Part shown: positions 43,672-53,630 of the stretch, one piece after another
How the letters are laid out: each line of letters begins with the position of its first letter
How positions within the stretch are numbered: position 1 is the first letter of the stretch
Assembly (NCBI RefSeq): GCF_008710275.1
Contig: NZ_VYQE01000003.1
Span: 1 to 64,000, forward strand
Reading direction: 5' to 3'
DNA from: Histidinibacterium aquaticum
GTDB taxonomy: Bacteria > Pseudomonadota > Alphaproteobacteria > Rhodobacterales > Rhodobacteraceae
Length of the DNA: 64,000 bases
Position numbers and translations under genes: made by a program
The notes under the pieces: model-generated
Databases searched by the model: none
The model's input: only the letters and a program-made list of their open reading frames with translations
What the model was told of the DNA's origin: nothing

Positions 43672-44522
43672 CGCCGCCGCCTCTGCTGGCGGGCCATCAG
43701 GTAATCGGCGTAGCGGGTCGCGGGAATGGTGATCGCGAGAAAGATCACCGCCGCGCCGACGTAGGGCGTGAAGTTCGCCATGAGCGACTTGTAGACCCCC
43801 GCCTGCCGGAAGATTTCCACCGGCCCGATGAAGGAGAGCAGCGCCACGTCCTTCTGCAGGGCGATGAGCAGGTTCATGTTGGCCGGGACCACGTTCCTCA
43901 GCGCCTGCGGCAGCACGACGTATCGCATCGTGTCCGCCTCCGAGAGCCCCAGCGAGGCCGCCGCCGACCGCTGGCTCTGGTGGATCGAGTCGATGCCCGA
44001 GCGGATCACCTCGGCCACGTAGGCGGAATAGACCAGGATCAGCGCCAGCGATCCCCAGAGGTAGGGCGAGTTCCAGGGGCGCGGCAGCCCCAGCCCCGGC
44101 ACGCCGAAGCCGATGAGGTAGATCACCAGGATCACCGGCAGCCCGCGGAAGATGTCGGTGAAGACCGCCCCGAAGGCGCGCAGCGGGAAGAGCGCCGGTG
44201 CCCGCACGTCGCGGCAGAGCGCGATCACCAGCCCCACCAGCGCGATCGAGGGCGCGCACCAGGCGAAGATCGCCACGTCCAGCAGGAAGGCCTCGAGCAG
44301 CCCCGGGAAGGTCTCGACGAAGACGCGCCCGTTGAAGAAGCTCCGCTGGACCGCCTCCCAGCCCGGCGCCAGAGGCACCAGGACGACGACCGCCAGCATC
44401 ACGGCCGCCGTGGAGGCCGCCGCGATCAGGTTGGACCGTCGCCGGATCCGCGCCTCGTAGGCCGCGCGGCGGGTCGGCGCGCCGGCCACGCGGCGCGCCT
44501 GTGTCAGACCGGTATCCGCCAT
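43668..44522 (-). CDS. Amino-acid ABC transporter permease (HisM/GlnP type)
   Basis: A 284-residue permease. A polar N-terminal stretch (QARRVAGAPTRRAAYEARIRR) precedes the first membrane segment. The EAA-type loop AAASLGLSEADTMRYVVLPQ and GIDSIHQSQRSAAASLG mark the family. As the only permease it probably works as a homodimer. It lies 1 bp downstream of the binding-protein gene. Confidence 0.92.
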   Translation of the reverse strand: MADTGLTQARRVAGAPTRRAAYEARIRRRSNLIAAASTAAVMLAVVVLVPLAPGWEAVQRSFFNGRVFVETFPGLLEAFLLDVAIFAWCAPSIALVGLVIALCRDVRAPALFPLRAFGAVFTDIFRGLPVILVIYLIGFGVPGLGLPRPWNSPYLWGSLALILVYSAYVAEVIRSGIDSIHQSQRSAAASLGLSEADTMRYVVLPQALRNVVPANMNLLIALQKDVALLSFIGPVEIFRQAGVYKSLMANFTPYVGAAVIFLAITIPATRYADYLMARQQRRRR

Positions 44523-44523
44523 C

Positions 44524-45351
44524 TCACTCGATGACGGGGACGCCGGTGGCCTCCTGCAGCCACTCGGATTCGATCTCGGCCAGGCGGCCGCTCTCGCGCA
44601 GCGCGGTGATCGCCGCGTCGACGCATTCCTTGAGCGGGTTGCCCTCTTCCATCAGCAGGCCGAACTCGTCGGGGCTCTGGCTGCGGTCGGCTGGGAACTG
44701 GCCCAGGATCGTGCCGTTCTCCAGCGTCACCGCCGAGAGGTAGAGCGCCGTCGGCAGGTCGAAGAGCGCCGCGTCGATCTGGCCCGCCTGCATCGCCGCG
44801 GTGACGTCGGCGTTGTCCCCGTAGAGCAGCGGGTCGGAGCTGGGCGCGATCAGGTCTATGAGGATCGGCATGGCGGTCGTGCCCGCCATGGCGCCCCAGC
44901 GCAGGTCCTTCATCGACTCCACGGTAGGCTCCAGCCCCTGCGCCTCGACGATGTCCCCGGTGGTCAGCACTGCCATGGCCGAACTGTAGTAGGGTTCGGA
45001 GAAATCGACCATTTCCTCGCGCTCGGGCGTGATCGAGAACTGCTGCATGTTCACGTCGAAGCTCTTGGCGCCCGGCTGGATCGCCTCGTCGAAGGAGGTC
45101 CGGACCCATTCGACCTGGTCCTCGCCGAAGCCCATCTCCTCGGCCACCGCATAGGCCACGGCGGCCTCGTAGCCCTCGCCGCTCTCGGGGGCGTCGTCGA
45201 TCACCCAGGGGTAGTAGGCGGGGTTGCCGGTGGCGATGGTCAGCACGCCCTCCTGCAGGGTCTTTCCCTCGGCGCAGGTGGCGTGTTCGGCGGCCCAGGC
45301 CCCGGTGGCGGGCAGCGCGGTCGCGCAGAGGGCAAGCATCGTCCGTCTCAT
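44524..45351 (-). CDS. Amino-acid ABC substrate-binding protein (SBP_bac_3)
   Basis: A 275-residue periplasmic protein with signal MRRTMLALCATALPATGAWA. Family landmarks: LTIATGNPAYYPWVID, GYEAAVAYAVAEEMGF, DVNMQQFSITPEREEMVDFS (ligand-binding) and EPYYSSAMAVL. Mature Cys residues at 26 and a late CVDAAIT may form a disulfide. First gene of the three-gene transporter. Confidence 0.92.
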   Translation of the reverse strand: MRRTMLALCATALPATGAWAAEHATCAEGKTLQEGVLTIATGNPAYYPWVIDDAPESGEGYEAAVAYAVAEEMGFGEDQVEWVRTSFDEAIQPGAKSFDVNMQQFSITPEREEMVDFSEPYYSSAMAVLTTGDIVEAQGLEPTVESMKDLRWGAMAGTTAMPILIDLIAPSSDPLLYGDNADVTAAMQAGQIDAALFDLPTALYLSAVTLENGTILGQFPADRSQSPDEFGLLMEEGNPLKECVDAAITALRESGRLAEIESEWLQEATGVPVIE

Positions 45352-45422
45352 GGGGGGTCTCCCGTCCTGATATCTCCCGCCCGCAGGTTCGGCCCCCGCC
45401 GCGGGATTGTCCAGACCGTCCC

Positions 45423-45500
45423 CTTCATCTGGCCCGCAAATACCTCGGGGGAGTCCGCGGCACAGCCGCGGACGGGGGCAGCGCCCCCTGCTCCGCTGAA
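45423..45500. repeat. Interspersed repeat copy 2 with hairpins
   Basis: CTTCATCTGGCCCGCAAATA followed by CCTCGGGGGAGTCCG matches copy 1 at 32639 closely. It continues into the stem GTCCGCGG/CCGCGGAC (45453-45473) and a GGGGGC/GCCCCC stem (45474-45488). The 45352-45607 gap contains no gene. Confidence 0.65.
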
Positions 45501-45607
45501 ACTGTTGAACTTTCCGTCGCTTGAAACTGTGGGCAACCGAAGGCCACGCCTGCGGCCCCGGCCTTTGTCCGCCATGCCGTGTGGGGACCTATGGCGCGGG
45601 CGCCTGG

Positions 45608-46681
<1,074 letters not shown>

Positions 46682-46684
46682 GCC

Positions 46685-47527
46685 TTACCCCTTGATCCCC
46701 GCACTGAGCGTGATGGCCTGCGTGACCCGCCGCTGGAACAGCAGGTAGGCGAGCGCGACAGGGAAACCTGCGAGCACGGCCGAGGCCAGTTGCCGCGCGT
46801 AATAGACACCGAAGGCGTCACTGACCTGGGTGATGCCGACCGTGATGGTCATCATCTCGGTTCGCGTGACCGCCAGGAACGGCCAAAGGAAGGCGTTCCA
46901 GGCCCAGATGAAGGTGACGATGGAGAGCGCCGTGGTCACGCCCCAGTTCATCGGGATGTAGACCTTGGTCAGGATCCGGAACTCCGACGCGTTGTCCATC
47001 ACGGCCGCCTCGCGGAACTCCCGCGGGACCTGGTCGAAGAACTGCTTGTAGACGATGATGACCACCGGGTGGATGAGCTGCGGCAGGATGATCCCGGCCC
47101 AGGTATTGAGCAGGCCCATGTTCGCGATCAGCACGAAATGGTTGATGATGAGCACCTGCGTGGGAACCATGAAGCTGGCCAGGATCAGCCACCACAGCGG
47201 CCGCCGTCCCGGAAACCGGAGCTGGCTGATGGCATAGCCCACGAGGAGCGAGGTGGAGACCGTCAGGACCGTCACGCCGAGCGCCGTGGCCACCGAGTTC
47301 AGGTACCAGCTGCCGATCTGCGTCTGCGTCAGGGCGAACCAGTAATGGCGCAGCGTCGGGGTTTCGGGCCAGAGCTCGATGTAGGGCCGCACGACCTCGT
47401 CCTCGAGCTTGAAGGACGAGACGATGCCCCAGTAGATCGGGAAGGCCCACAAGACGGCGGCGATCACCGTGATGATGGTGATGATCGCGCCACCGATGTT
47501 GAAGCGTCGGGCGTTGGCGGAGGTCAT
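46685..47527 (-). CDS. Sugar ABC permease (MalG type)
   Basis: A 280-residue permease with six hydrophobic segments. The loop EFREAAVMDNASEFRILTKV is the EAA motif, and the protein ends with VTQAITLSAGIKG, the standard MalG-type end. The start at 47527 overlaps the other permease stop (ATGA). Confidence 0.93.
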   Translation of the reverse strand: MTSANARRFNIGGAIITIITVIAAVLWAFPIYWGIVSSFKLEDEVVRPYIELWPETPTLRHYWFALTQTQIGSWYLNSVATALGVTVLTVSTSLLVGYAISQLRFPGRRPLWWLILASFMVPTQVLIINHFVLIANMGLLNTWAGIILPQLIHPVVIIVYKQFFDQVPREFREAAVMDNASEFRILTKVYIPMNWGVTTALSIVTFIWAWNAFLWPFLAVTRTEMMTITVGITQVSDAFGVYYARQLASAVLAGFPVALAYLLFQRRVTQAITLSAGIKG

Positions 47528-48432
47528 GTCTTGCGCTCCGCGAGGCGTAGGAGCTGGAAGTTCAGCACGGACACCACGATGACGATCAGGAAGAGGACCA
47601 CCGCGATCGCCGCCGCGCGCCCGCCGTCGTCGTTCTGAAAGGCGCGCTGGTAGATGTAGTAGACCATCACCAGGTTGTCGTTCGGTCGCCCGCCAATGGA
47701 GAAGAGGTAGACCTGGTCGAAGATCTTCAGCTGCAGGATCAGCTGGATCGTCAGGACCAGCGCCGTGATGGGCCATAGCAGCGGCCAAGTCAGCTTGCGG
47801 AAGACGGTCCAGCGACCGGCATTATCCAGTTCCGCGGCCTCGTAGATCTCGGTCGGGATCGCCCGGAGGCCCGCGAGGAACAGCAGGATCGAAAAACCGC
47901 AGGTCCACCAGATCGTTACGAAGGCGACGGCCGGCATGAACCAGGTCGAGGTCTTGAATATCGGAACGCGGTCGATGCCCAGGACATCGAAGAGGTGCAT
48001 GGCGATGCCGAACTGGAAGTTCAGCGTCCAGTCCCAGATCCGGTAGACCACGGAGACAGGCAGGATGTAGGGCAGGAAGAACAGCGCCAGCACGAGCGCC
48101 TGAAGCCGGCCCGAAAGCCGCGTGATGCCCATGGCGATGGCGAGCGCCACGAGCGTGCCCGGAACCACCGTCAGCAGAACGAAGTAGGCCGTGTTCCAGA
48201 AGGCCGTGCCGAAGCGCCGGTCGTCGGGCAGCCGGGTGTAGTTGTCGAGGCCGGTCCACTCCGGGGTCTGGGGCCCGAAGGTGATGAGCGGCGCATCCTG
48301 GAAAGACAGGATGAACATGTCGATCGTCGGGTAGACGAAGATCAGCCCGTAGATCGCCACGAACGGTGCGATCAGGACATAGGCGATCAGCGTGTCTTTT
48401 CTCGCGTTGCGGATCACGCCGGGTCCTCCCAT
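47524..48432 (-). CDS. Sugar ABC permease (MalF/UgpA type)
   Basis: A 302-residue permease: hydrophobic start LIAYVLIAPFVAIYGLIFVY, periplasmic PEWTGLDNYTRLPDD, EAA loop EIYEAAELDNAGRWTVFRKL. It pairs with the MalG-type permease. It is separated from the binding protein by a hairpin at 48455-48481. Confidence 0.93.
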   Translation of the reverse strand: MGGPGVIRNARKDTLIAYVLIAPFVAIYGLIFVYPTIDMFILSFQDAPLITFGPQTPEWTGLDNYTRLPDDRRFGTAFWNTAYFVLLTVVPGTLVALAIAMGITRLSGRLQALVLALFFLPYILPVSVVYRIWDWTLNFQFGIAMHLFDVLGIDRVPIFKTSTWFMPAVAFVTIWWTCGFSILLFLAGLRAIPTEIYEAAELDNAGRWTVFRKLTWPLLWPITALVLTIQLILQLKIFDQVYLFSIGGRPNDNLVMVYYIYQRAFQNDDGGRAAAIAVVLFLIVIVVSVLNFQLLRLAERKT

Positions 48433-48454
48433 TCGAACCGGTGGTCACAAGAAA

Positions 48455-48481
48455 GGGGGCGCGCGCCCGGCGCACGCCCCC
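48455..48481 (-). terminator. Intercistronic hairpin after binding-protein gene
   Basis: GGGGGCG and CGCCCCC arms with further partial pairing in the loop; on the transcribed strand TTTCTTG follows. It lies 12 bp after the binding-protein stop, where partial termination would give more binding protein than permease. Confidence 0.7.
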
Positions 48482-48492
48482 TCCCGGGAGAA

Positions 48493-49752
48493 TTACATGT
48501 CGTTGAGTTCGTACTGGATTTCCTCGACCGCCTCGGCCGGGTCCATCTCGCCGTTCAACGTCGGAACGAAGTAGGTGGACATCACGTCGAACATCGGACC
48601 GGCGACGCCCGAGAATTCGCTCTGGGGATCGAAGATCATGTTCTCGGTCAGCGAGGAGTAGGTCGCGTTGGGCTCCATCTGGGAATACTCCTCGGAGGCC
48701 GTGACGCCGGAGTTGGCCGGGATGTGACCCGCGGTGGCCCAGAAGAGCGAGTTCTCGGAGATCCAGGAGATGACCTCGAGCACCGCGTCGCGCTTCGCCG
48801 TGCCTTCATCCACGCCGTTGTTCGCGGGGATCGCGAAGGCGTGGCTGTCGGCGTAGGTCGAGGCGTGGTCGAAGATGATCGGAAGTTCCACAGCGCCCCA
48901 GTCGAAGAGACGGCCCTCGTCGGCGAGGTCCTTCATCGTCGGGACTTCCCAGACGCCATTGATCATCATGCCCGCCTCGCCAGAGGTGAAGAGCGCGACG
49001 GTCGCGGGGTAGTCGGTATAGGTCGACTGCCACTCGTTGTTGGTCCACTCCTGCAGCACGGAGAGCGCATTCTGCAGCTTCTCGGCATTGTCGCCGGCGA
49101 GGAACTCGCCGTCGGTCAGGAGCTCGCCGTCCTGCTGGCCCATGAGCGAGTAGATCGTGCGGTACATGAAGTTGCCGTCGGCCGTGACCGAGGCCAGCGG
49201 ATACTCGACGCCCGCATCCTTAAGCGCGGCCAGCGTCTCCTCGAAGCCTTCGCGGCTGTCGAGCCCCATGGGCGTTCCGTCCTCGTTAAGGCGGCCGGCT
49301 TCCTCGAGGAGGTCGCGGTTGTAGTAGAGCACGATCGGGTGCGTATCGAGCGGCACCGCGTATTGCTCACCGTCGACGGTGACCGCGTTCCAGGTGGCTT
49401 CGGCGAAGTCGTCCTGGCTCAGGCCCATCTGCTCCCAGTCGGCATCGGTGATCGGCTGGAGCACGCCCTGGCTCACGGCCAGCGGGATACGGCTGGCGTG
49501 GTAGGTCATGATGTCGGGGGCCTCGCCCACGGCGACCGAGGTCTGCACCTTGGTGTAGAAGGGCACGCCCCATTCGAGCGTGGTCGCGTCGATGGTGATC
49601 TCACCCTCGTGCGCGGCATTGAAGTCCTCGATCAGCGACTTCATCCGCACGCCGTCACCGCCGCTCAGGAAGTCCCACCAGACCACGGTTTCCTGCGCCT
49701 GCGCAGCCGTCGCCAGCGTGGCCCCGAGGGCCATACCCATCAGATGTTTCAT
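48493..49752 (-). CDS. Sugar ABC substrate-binding protein (SBP_bac_1)
   Basis: A 419-residue periplasmic protein with signal MKHLMGMALGATLATAAQAQ. Mature landmarks: VVWWDFLSGGDGVRMKSLIE, APDIMTYHASRIPLAVSQG, YAVPLDTHPIVLYYNRDLLE, GEAGMMINGVWEV. It binds an oligo- or monosaccharide; the arabinofuranosidase gene upstream suggests arabinose or arabino-oligosaccharides. An operator-like motif lies upstream at 49835-49856. Confidence 0.93.
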   Translation of the reverse strand: MKHLMGMALGATLATAAQAQETVVWWDFLSGGDGVRMKSLIEDFNAAHEGEITIDATTLEWGVPFYTKVQTSVAVGEAPDIMTYHASRIPLAVSQGVLQPITDADWEQMGLSQDDFAEATWNAVTVDGEQYAVPLDTHPIVLYYNRDLLEEAGRLNEDGTPMGLDSREGFEETLAALKDAGVEYPLASVTADGNFMYRTIYSLMGQQDGELLTDGEFLAGDNAEKLQNALSVLQEWTNNEWQSTYTDYPATVALFTSGEAGMMINGVWEVPTMKDLADEGRLFDWGAVELPIIFDHASTYADSHAFAIPANNGVDEGTAKRDAVLEVISWISENSLFWATAGHIPANSGVTASEEYSQMEPNATYSSLTENMIFDPQSEFSGVAGPMFDVMSTYFVPTLNGEMDPAEAVEEIQYELNDM

Positions 49753-49834
49753 CTTTCTCCTCCCAAAGAGCGACCGGTCCCCGGTCGCAGATCGATGTTA
49801 CACTACCGTCGGATCCGATCAACGATTTTGGCGG

Positions 49835-49856
49835 TACATACCCGATATCCTGATAC
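49835..49856 (-). promoter_or_regulatory. Shared operator-like motif, copy 1
   Basis: On the minus strand it reads GTATC-AGGATAT-CGGGTATG-TA. The same 22-bp layout, GTATC-CGGAAAG-CGGGTATG-AA, occurs upstream of the ArsR-type regulator at 52425-52446. The halves are an imperfect inverted repeat (RTAYCCG). It lies 83 bp upstream of the binding-protein start. A weaker relative is seen at about 51389-51410 upstream of the GH51 gene. Confidence 0.6.
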
Positions 49857-49861
49857 GGTCT

Positions 49862-51370
49862 TCACAGCCCCACCCGGATCATCGAATAGCTGTAGGGCGG
49901 CAGGGTCATGCTGAGCGTATTGCCCTCGATCGAGGCACCACTGCCCTCCTGCGGCACCACGGTGTCCGGCGCGTCCATCGTGTTCCGCGCTTCCAGGTCG
50001 TCATGCTTGATCAGGATATGGCTCGCACTCTTCGGGGTGCCGAACCGCTCGAGCGATAGCTCGACCTCCAGCGGCTCGCTCCCGTTCCGGTTGATCGCGA
50101 AGAAGGTCACGCTGCCCGCGTCGGCGTCGTGCACGCCCGCGATGTCGAGGTAGCTGACCCCTGCCGCCATGTCCGCGTCGTAGGTCGGGCAGTCGACGTC
50201 CAGCTGCAGCGCGGTGCCGCGCCCGTGGTGCGACGCGAGCTTGAAGGGGTAGTAGATCGTCTGCCGCCAGGCCGGACCGCCGGGGCTGGTCATGATCGGC
50301 GCGATGACGTTCACGAGCTGCGCGATGCAGGCGATGCGCACCCGGTCCGAACGGCGGATGAAGGTGTTGAGGATGCAGCCCACCTGCAGCACGTCTTCGA
50401 AGTTGTAGACGTCCTCGAGGATCGGCGGCCAGTACTGCCAGTCCTTGCCCTCCAGGTAGACCTGGTCCTGCTTCCGCGTGTGGTACCAGACGTTCCACTC
50501 GTCGAAGGAGATCTTCACGTCCTTCTTCGACCGCTTCTTGCCCTTCACGAAATCGATCACGCCGCTCACCGTGCCGATGTAGCGATCCAGCTTCTCCGGC
50601 AGGGCAAGGAAGTTCGCCGTGTTCTTCTCGTAGTTCTCGAAGTACATGTGCAGCGAAATGTGGTCGATGTTGTCGTAGGTCTCCTCGAGGACGGTGGCCT
50701 CCCACTGCGGGTAGGTCGGCATGTCCGAATGGGAGGAGCCGCAGACGACGAGCTCCAGGTCGCGGTCGAAAGCACGCAGGGCCTTGGCGGTCTCGTTGGC
50801 GAGGTGACCGTATTCGCGGGCCGTCTTGTGTCCGACCTGCCAGGGCCCGTCCATCTCGTTGCCGAGACACCAGGTCTTCACGTCCCAGGGCTCGGCGCGC
50901 CCGTTCTTGCGGCGCAGGTCCGACCAGTAGCTGCCGCCGGGATGGTTCACGTATTCGACGAAGCTCCGGGCCTCGTCGAGCCCGCGCGAGCCCAGGTTGA
51001 CGGCAAGCATCATCTCGATCCCCGCCTTGTCGGCCCAGTCGGCATATTCGTGGATGCCCACATGGTTGTTCTCGAGCGTCTTCCACGCGAGATCGAGCCG
51101 GGTCGGCCGATCCTCCTTCGGGCCGATCCCATCCTCCCAGTTGTAGGCGGAGACGAAGTTCCCGCCGGGATAGCGGCAGATCGGCGTGTCGAGCTCGCGC
51201 ACGAGGTCGATCACGTCCTGCCGCATGCCACTGGCGTCGGCGCTGGGATGGTCGGGTTCGTAGATGCCGGTATAGACCGCCCGGCCAAGATGCTCGAGGA
51301 ACGACCCGTAAAGCCGCTTGTCGATATCCGCGACCGCGTAGCGCGCATGCGCGGTGACACGTGCCCTCAT
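49862..51370 (-). CDS. abfA: Alpha-L-arabinofuranosidase, GH51
   Basis: A 502-residue GH51 enzyme that releases terminal L-arabinofuranosyl groups by a retaining mechanism. Acid/base Glu172 lies in WCLGNEMDGPWQ and the nucleophile Glu291 in ISFDEWNVWY. Also seen: RYPGGNFVSAYNWEDGIGP. There is no signal peptide, so it acts in the cytoplasm on imported oligosaccharides. It lies directly upstream of the sugar transporter operon in the same direction and downstream of the ArsR-type regulator. Confidence 0.95.
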   Translation of the reverse strand: MRARVTAHARYAVADIDKRLYGSFLEHLGRAVYTGIYEPDHPSADASGMRQDVIDLVRELDTPICRYPGGNFVSAYNWEDGIGPKEDRPTRLDLAWKTLENNHVGIHEYADWADKAGIEMMLAVNLGSRGLDEARSFVEYVNHPGGSYWSDLRRKNGRAEPWDVKTWCLGNEMDGPWQVGHKTAREYGHLANETAKALRAFDRDLELVVCGSSHSDMPTYPQWEATVLEETYDNIDHISLHMYFENYEKNTANFLALPEKLDRYIGTVSGVIDFVKGKKRSKKDVKISFDEWNVWYHTRKQDQVYLEGKDWQYWPPILEDVYNFEDVLQVGCILNTFIRRSDRVRIACIAQLVNVIAPIMTSPGGPAWRQTIYYPFKLASHHGRGTALQLDVDCPTYDADMAAGVSYLDIAGVHDADAGSVTFFAINRNGSEPLEVELSLERFGTPKSASHILIKHDDLEARNTMDAPDTVVPQEGSGASIEGNTLSMTLPPYSYSMIRVGL

Positions 51371-51467
51371 GGCATCCCCTCCCTAACGTACCTTATCTTC
51401 CGGTTTATACCGTCTTTTGCGATATGGTTGCGAGGGACTGCCGCCCAGTCAAGGTTTTTCTGCGCGG

Positions 51468-52388
51468 TCAGCGCAGGCGCATGGTGATGTCCTGGTCGTA
51501 GTTTCCGAAGCCACGCCCGAAAATGTTCATGCCCCCGGGGTGTTCGGCATCTTCGCGTACGCCGATCCTCACCCGGATCGACCGGTGCTCGTCGACCTCG
51601 AGGTCCGTCAGCGTCACGTCCGAAACGCGCAAGCCGTCGACGTAGGTGCCGTCGCCATTGATTCGCCAGGTCTTGAGCTTGCCGTACTGGGACCCGGCGA
51701 GCTTCCACCAGTCCGGCGTGAAGACGCCCCGCTTGTCGCCGAAATCCCCGGGCGAGGTCCAGGTGGCGACGTGGATCCCGTTCACGCTCAGCGAGATGTC
51801 GGACGGCCAGTCGGCGGAGGTTCCCGGCACCTCTGAACTCAGCTCCATCGAGAACTCGAGAGACTGCACCGGCTTGTTCAACAGCTTGGCATTATTGGGA
51901 AACTGGTACTCGACGAATCCACGGGTGAACCAGAGCAGCCCCGCCCGCATACGGTCCGGATCGAGAAAGGTATCGGGCACGTCGAGCAGGCCGATGACCC
52001 CTTCGGTAGAGCACAACCCGCAAGGAGCGGTCACCTCGAAATGCGAGTAGAGGCCCAGCGGCATGGAGACCTCGATCTCGTCATCGCGCACCTCCGGCCT
52101 CTGGTCGCCGAACGCCACGAGTATCTCGGTGAAGACCGACCGGCAGACCTTCTGGCTCCCCTTCCGCGCCTTCTGGATATCGGTGACGACGAGGCCCACG
52201 TTCTCGAGCACCTGCATGTTCGAGGAGATCGTGGACTGGGGAAGCGAGAGCTCGGCCGCGACCTGGTTCACGTTCATCGGACCCGACTGCGCCAGGAGCT
52301 TCAGGATCGAGATACGGACCTCGCTCGCCAGCCCCTTGAGCACATCGAACTGATCGTTCGGATCAACGACGAGCAGCTTGTTGGTCAT
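51468..52388 (-). CDS. ArsR-type regulator with large beta-rich C-terminal domain
   Basis: A 306-residue protein. Residues 1-85 are an ArsR/HTH_20-like winged helix (LASEVRISILKLLAQSGPMN, QVAAELSLPQSTISSNMQVL). After a linker, residues 100-306 are beta-rich and contain CGLCSTEGVIG and a Trp/Gly-rich jelly-roll-like part (SLSVNGIHVATWTSPGDFGD). ArsR proteins are normally about 100 residues, so the added domain is probably the sugar sensor. ATG 52388 is chosen because the helix-turn-helix begins right after MTNKLLVVDPND. It likely controls the arabinose genes downstream. Confidence 0.82.
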   Translation of the reverse strand: MTNKLLVVDPNDQFDVLKGLASEVRISILKLLAQSGPMNVNQVAAELSLPQSTISSNMQVLENVGLVVTDIQKARKGSQKVCRSVFTEILVAFGDQRPEVRDDEIEVSMPLGLYSHFEVTAPCGLCSTEGVIGLLDVPDTFLDPDRMRAGLLWFTRGFVEYQFPNNAKLLNKPVQSLEFSMELSSEVPGTSADWPSDISLSVNGIHVATWTSPGDFGDKRGVFTPDWWKLAGSQYGKLKTWRINGDGTYVDGLRVSDVTLTDLEVDEHRSIRVRIGVREDAEHPGGMNIFGRGFGNYDQDITMRLR

Positions 52389-52424
52389 GAAGATGGCCTT
52401 CTCCGGCAAACGGTCGGCCAATAT

Positions 52425-52446
52425 GTATCCGGAAAGCGGGTATGAA
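52425..52446 (+). promoter_or_regulatory. Shared operator-like motif, copy 2
   Basis: GTATC-CGGAAAG-CGGGTATG-AA, matching copy 1 (49835-49856) at 18 of 22 positions when both are read in the same sense. It lies 37 bp upstream of the regulator start, suggesting autoregulation. Confidence 0.6.
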
Positions 52447-52610
52447 GAAAGGGCCCTGCAGGCCGGATTATCAGCGAACGGCGCGCTTCCGGGTCTCGGG
52501 ACAAGTGCATCCATACAGAACCCGTAAGAACCCCGTACGCGACCCACACCACCTTCGACCGGGCATTCGCTAGCCTAGGGGCTTGTCAGATCACTCGGGA
52601 AGCACAGCCC

Positions 52611-52823
52611 ATGAAGCCGCAGGGACAAGATCGAAGCTCAGCTTTCTTGGTATGCCGGGAATGCGGGGAAAAGCTGCACCTGCTCTCCCGACATCTGAAG
52701 CTCCGGCACGGACTTACCTTGGACGACTATCGCCGCAAGCATTCCATCGCGCACGGGCTCCAGACACGCAGCCGAGCCTACGAAACGCTCAGGCAGACTG
52801 CCGCGATACCCCGTCGCGCCTGA
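52611..52823 (+). CDS. Short MucR/Ros-type zinc-finger protein
   Basis: A 70-residue protein with CRECGEKLHLLSRHLKLRHG, the Cys2His2 finger of MucR/Ros regulators, followed by LTLDDYRRKHSI as in that family. Normal MucR proteins are about 140 residues; the N-terminal oligomerisation part is missing. It may be a stand-alone DNA-binding finger. It converges with the response-regulator gene. Confidence 0.75.
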   Translation: MKPQGQDRSSAFLVCRECGEKLHLLSRHLKLRHGLTLDDYRRKHSIAHGLQTRSRAYETLRQTAAIPRRA

Positions 52824-52828
52824 AAGGT

Positions 52829-53521
52829 TCAGGCCCTTTCGACCAGGGTGTAGCCGACGCCTCGGACGGTCTTGATGGGGTTTTCGCCCGTGGATTTGGC
52901 GAGCTTGGCCCGTATCCGGCTGATGATCCCGTCGACGAGGCGCCCGTTCGCCACCCAACCCCGACCACGTAGGCTCTCGACGAGCTCGTGCCTCGACAAA
53001 GCCTGATCTCGCCGATGAACGAGCACCTTGAGAACGTCGAATTCGGATGGAGTGAGGGGAATTTCGGCCCCGCTCTCCGCGAAGACTTCCCGCCGCTCGA
53101 AATCGATCGTCCAGCCATCCACGCTGGCCGAACCCCTTGGTTCCCGGGTGCTGCTGGCCACCTCCCCGCGACGGCGGAGGATACTCTTCACCCGCGCGCT
53201 GAGCTCACGCGGACGAAACGGTTTGGCAATGTAGTCGTCGGCGCCGATCTCGAGGCCGAGGACGGTGTCTATCTCCGTCGCTCGCCCCGTCAGCATGACG
53301 ATACCTGCATCCGACGACAGACGGATCTCGCGCGCGATATCGAGCCCGGAGCCGTCGGGAAGCACCACGTCGAGGACGAAGAGATCGAAGTCTTCCAGGC
53401 CAAGCGCCTTCAGACGAGAGCAATTCTCGGCAATCGTCGGCTCGTGCCCCTCGGCTTCGAGTGCAGCTCTGACGAGCTCAGCAACATCCCGGTCGTCTTC
53501 GAGAATCAGAACCTTGGCCAA
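52829..53521 (-). CDS. OmpR/PhoB-type response regulator
   Basis: A 230-residue regulator with a receiver domain (LILEDDRDVAEL, phospho-acceptor Asp in FVLDVVLPDGSG, LTGRATEIDTV, Lys in IAKPFRPREL) and a winged-helix output domain (LTPSEFDVLKVLVHRRDQAL, IKTVRGVGYTLVE). It is transcribed away from a hybrid histidine kinase gene across a 109-bp gap, a likely pair. Confidence 0.93.
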   Translation of the reverse strand: MAKVLILEDDRDVAELVRAALEAEGHEPTIAENCSRLKALGLEDFDLFVLDVVLPDGSGLDIAREIRLSSDAGIVMLTGRATEIDTVLGLEIGADDYIAKPFRPRELSARVKSILRRRGEVASSTREPRGSASVDGWTIDFERREVFAESGAEIPLTPSEFDVLKVLVHRRDQALSRHELVESLRGRGWVANGRLVDGIISRIRAKLAKSTGENPIKTVRGVGYTLVERA

Positions 53522-53630
53522 TCACTCGCCTCTCTTCTCTTCACCGTGCCGCTCAAAGCTAAGGGAGCGAGTCCCGGCGATGCAATCGGCTATGATCGAT
53601 GACGCCTCTGGAATCAGCTAAAAGAACAGG

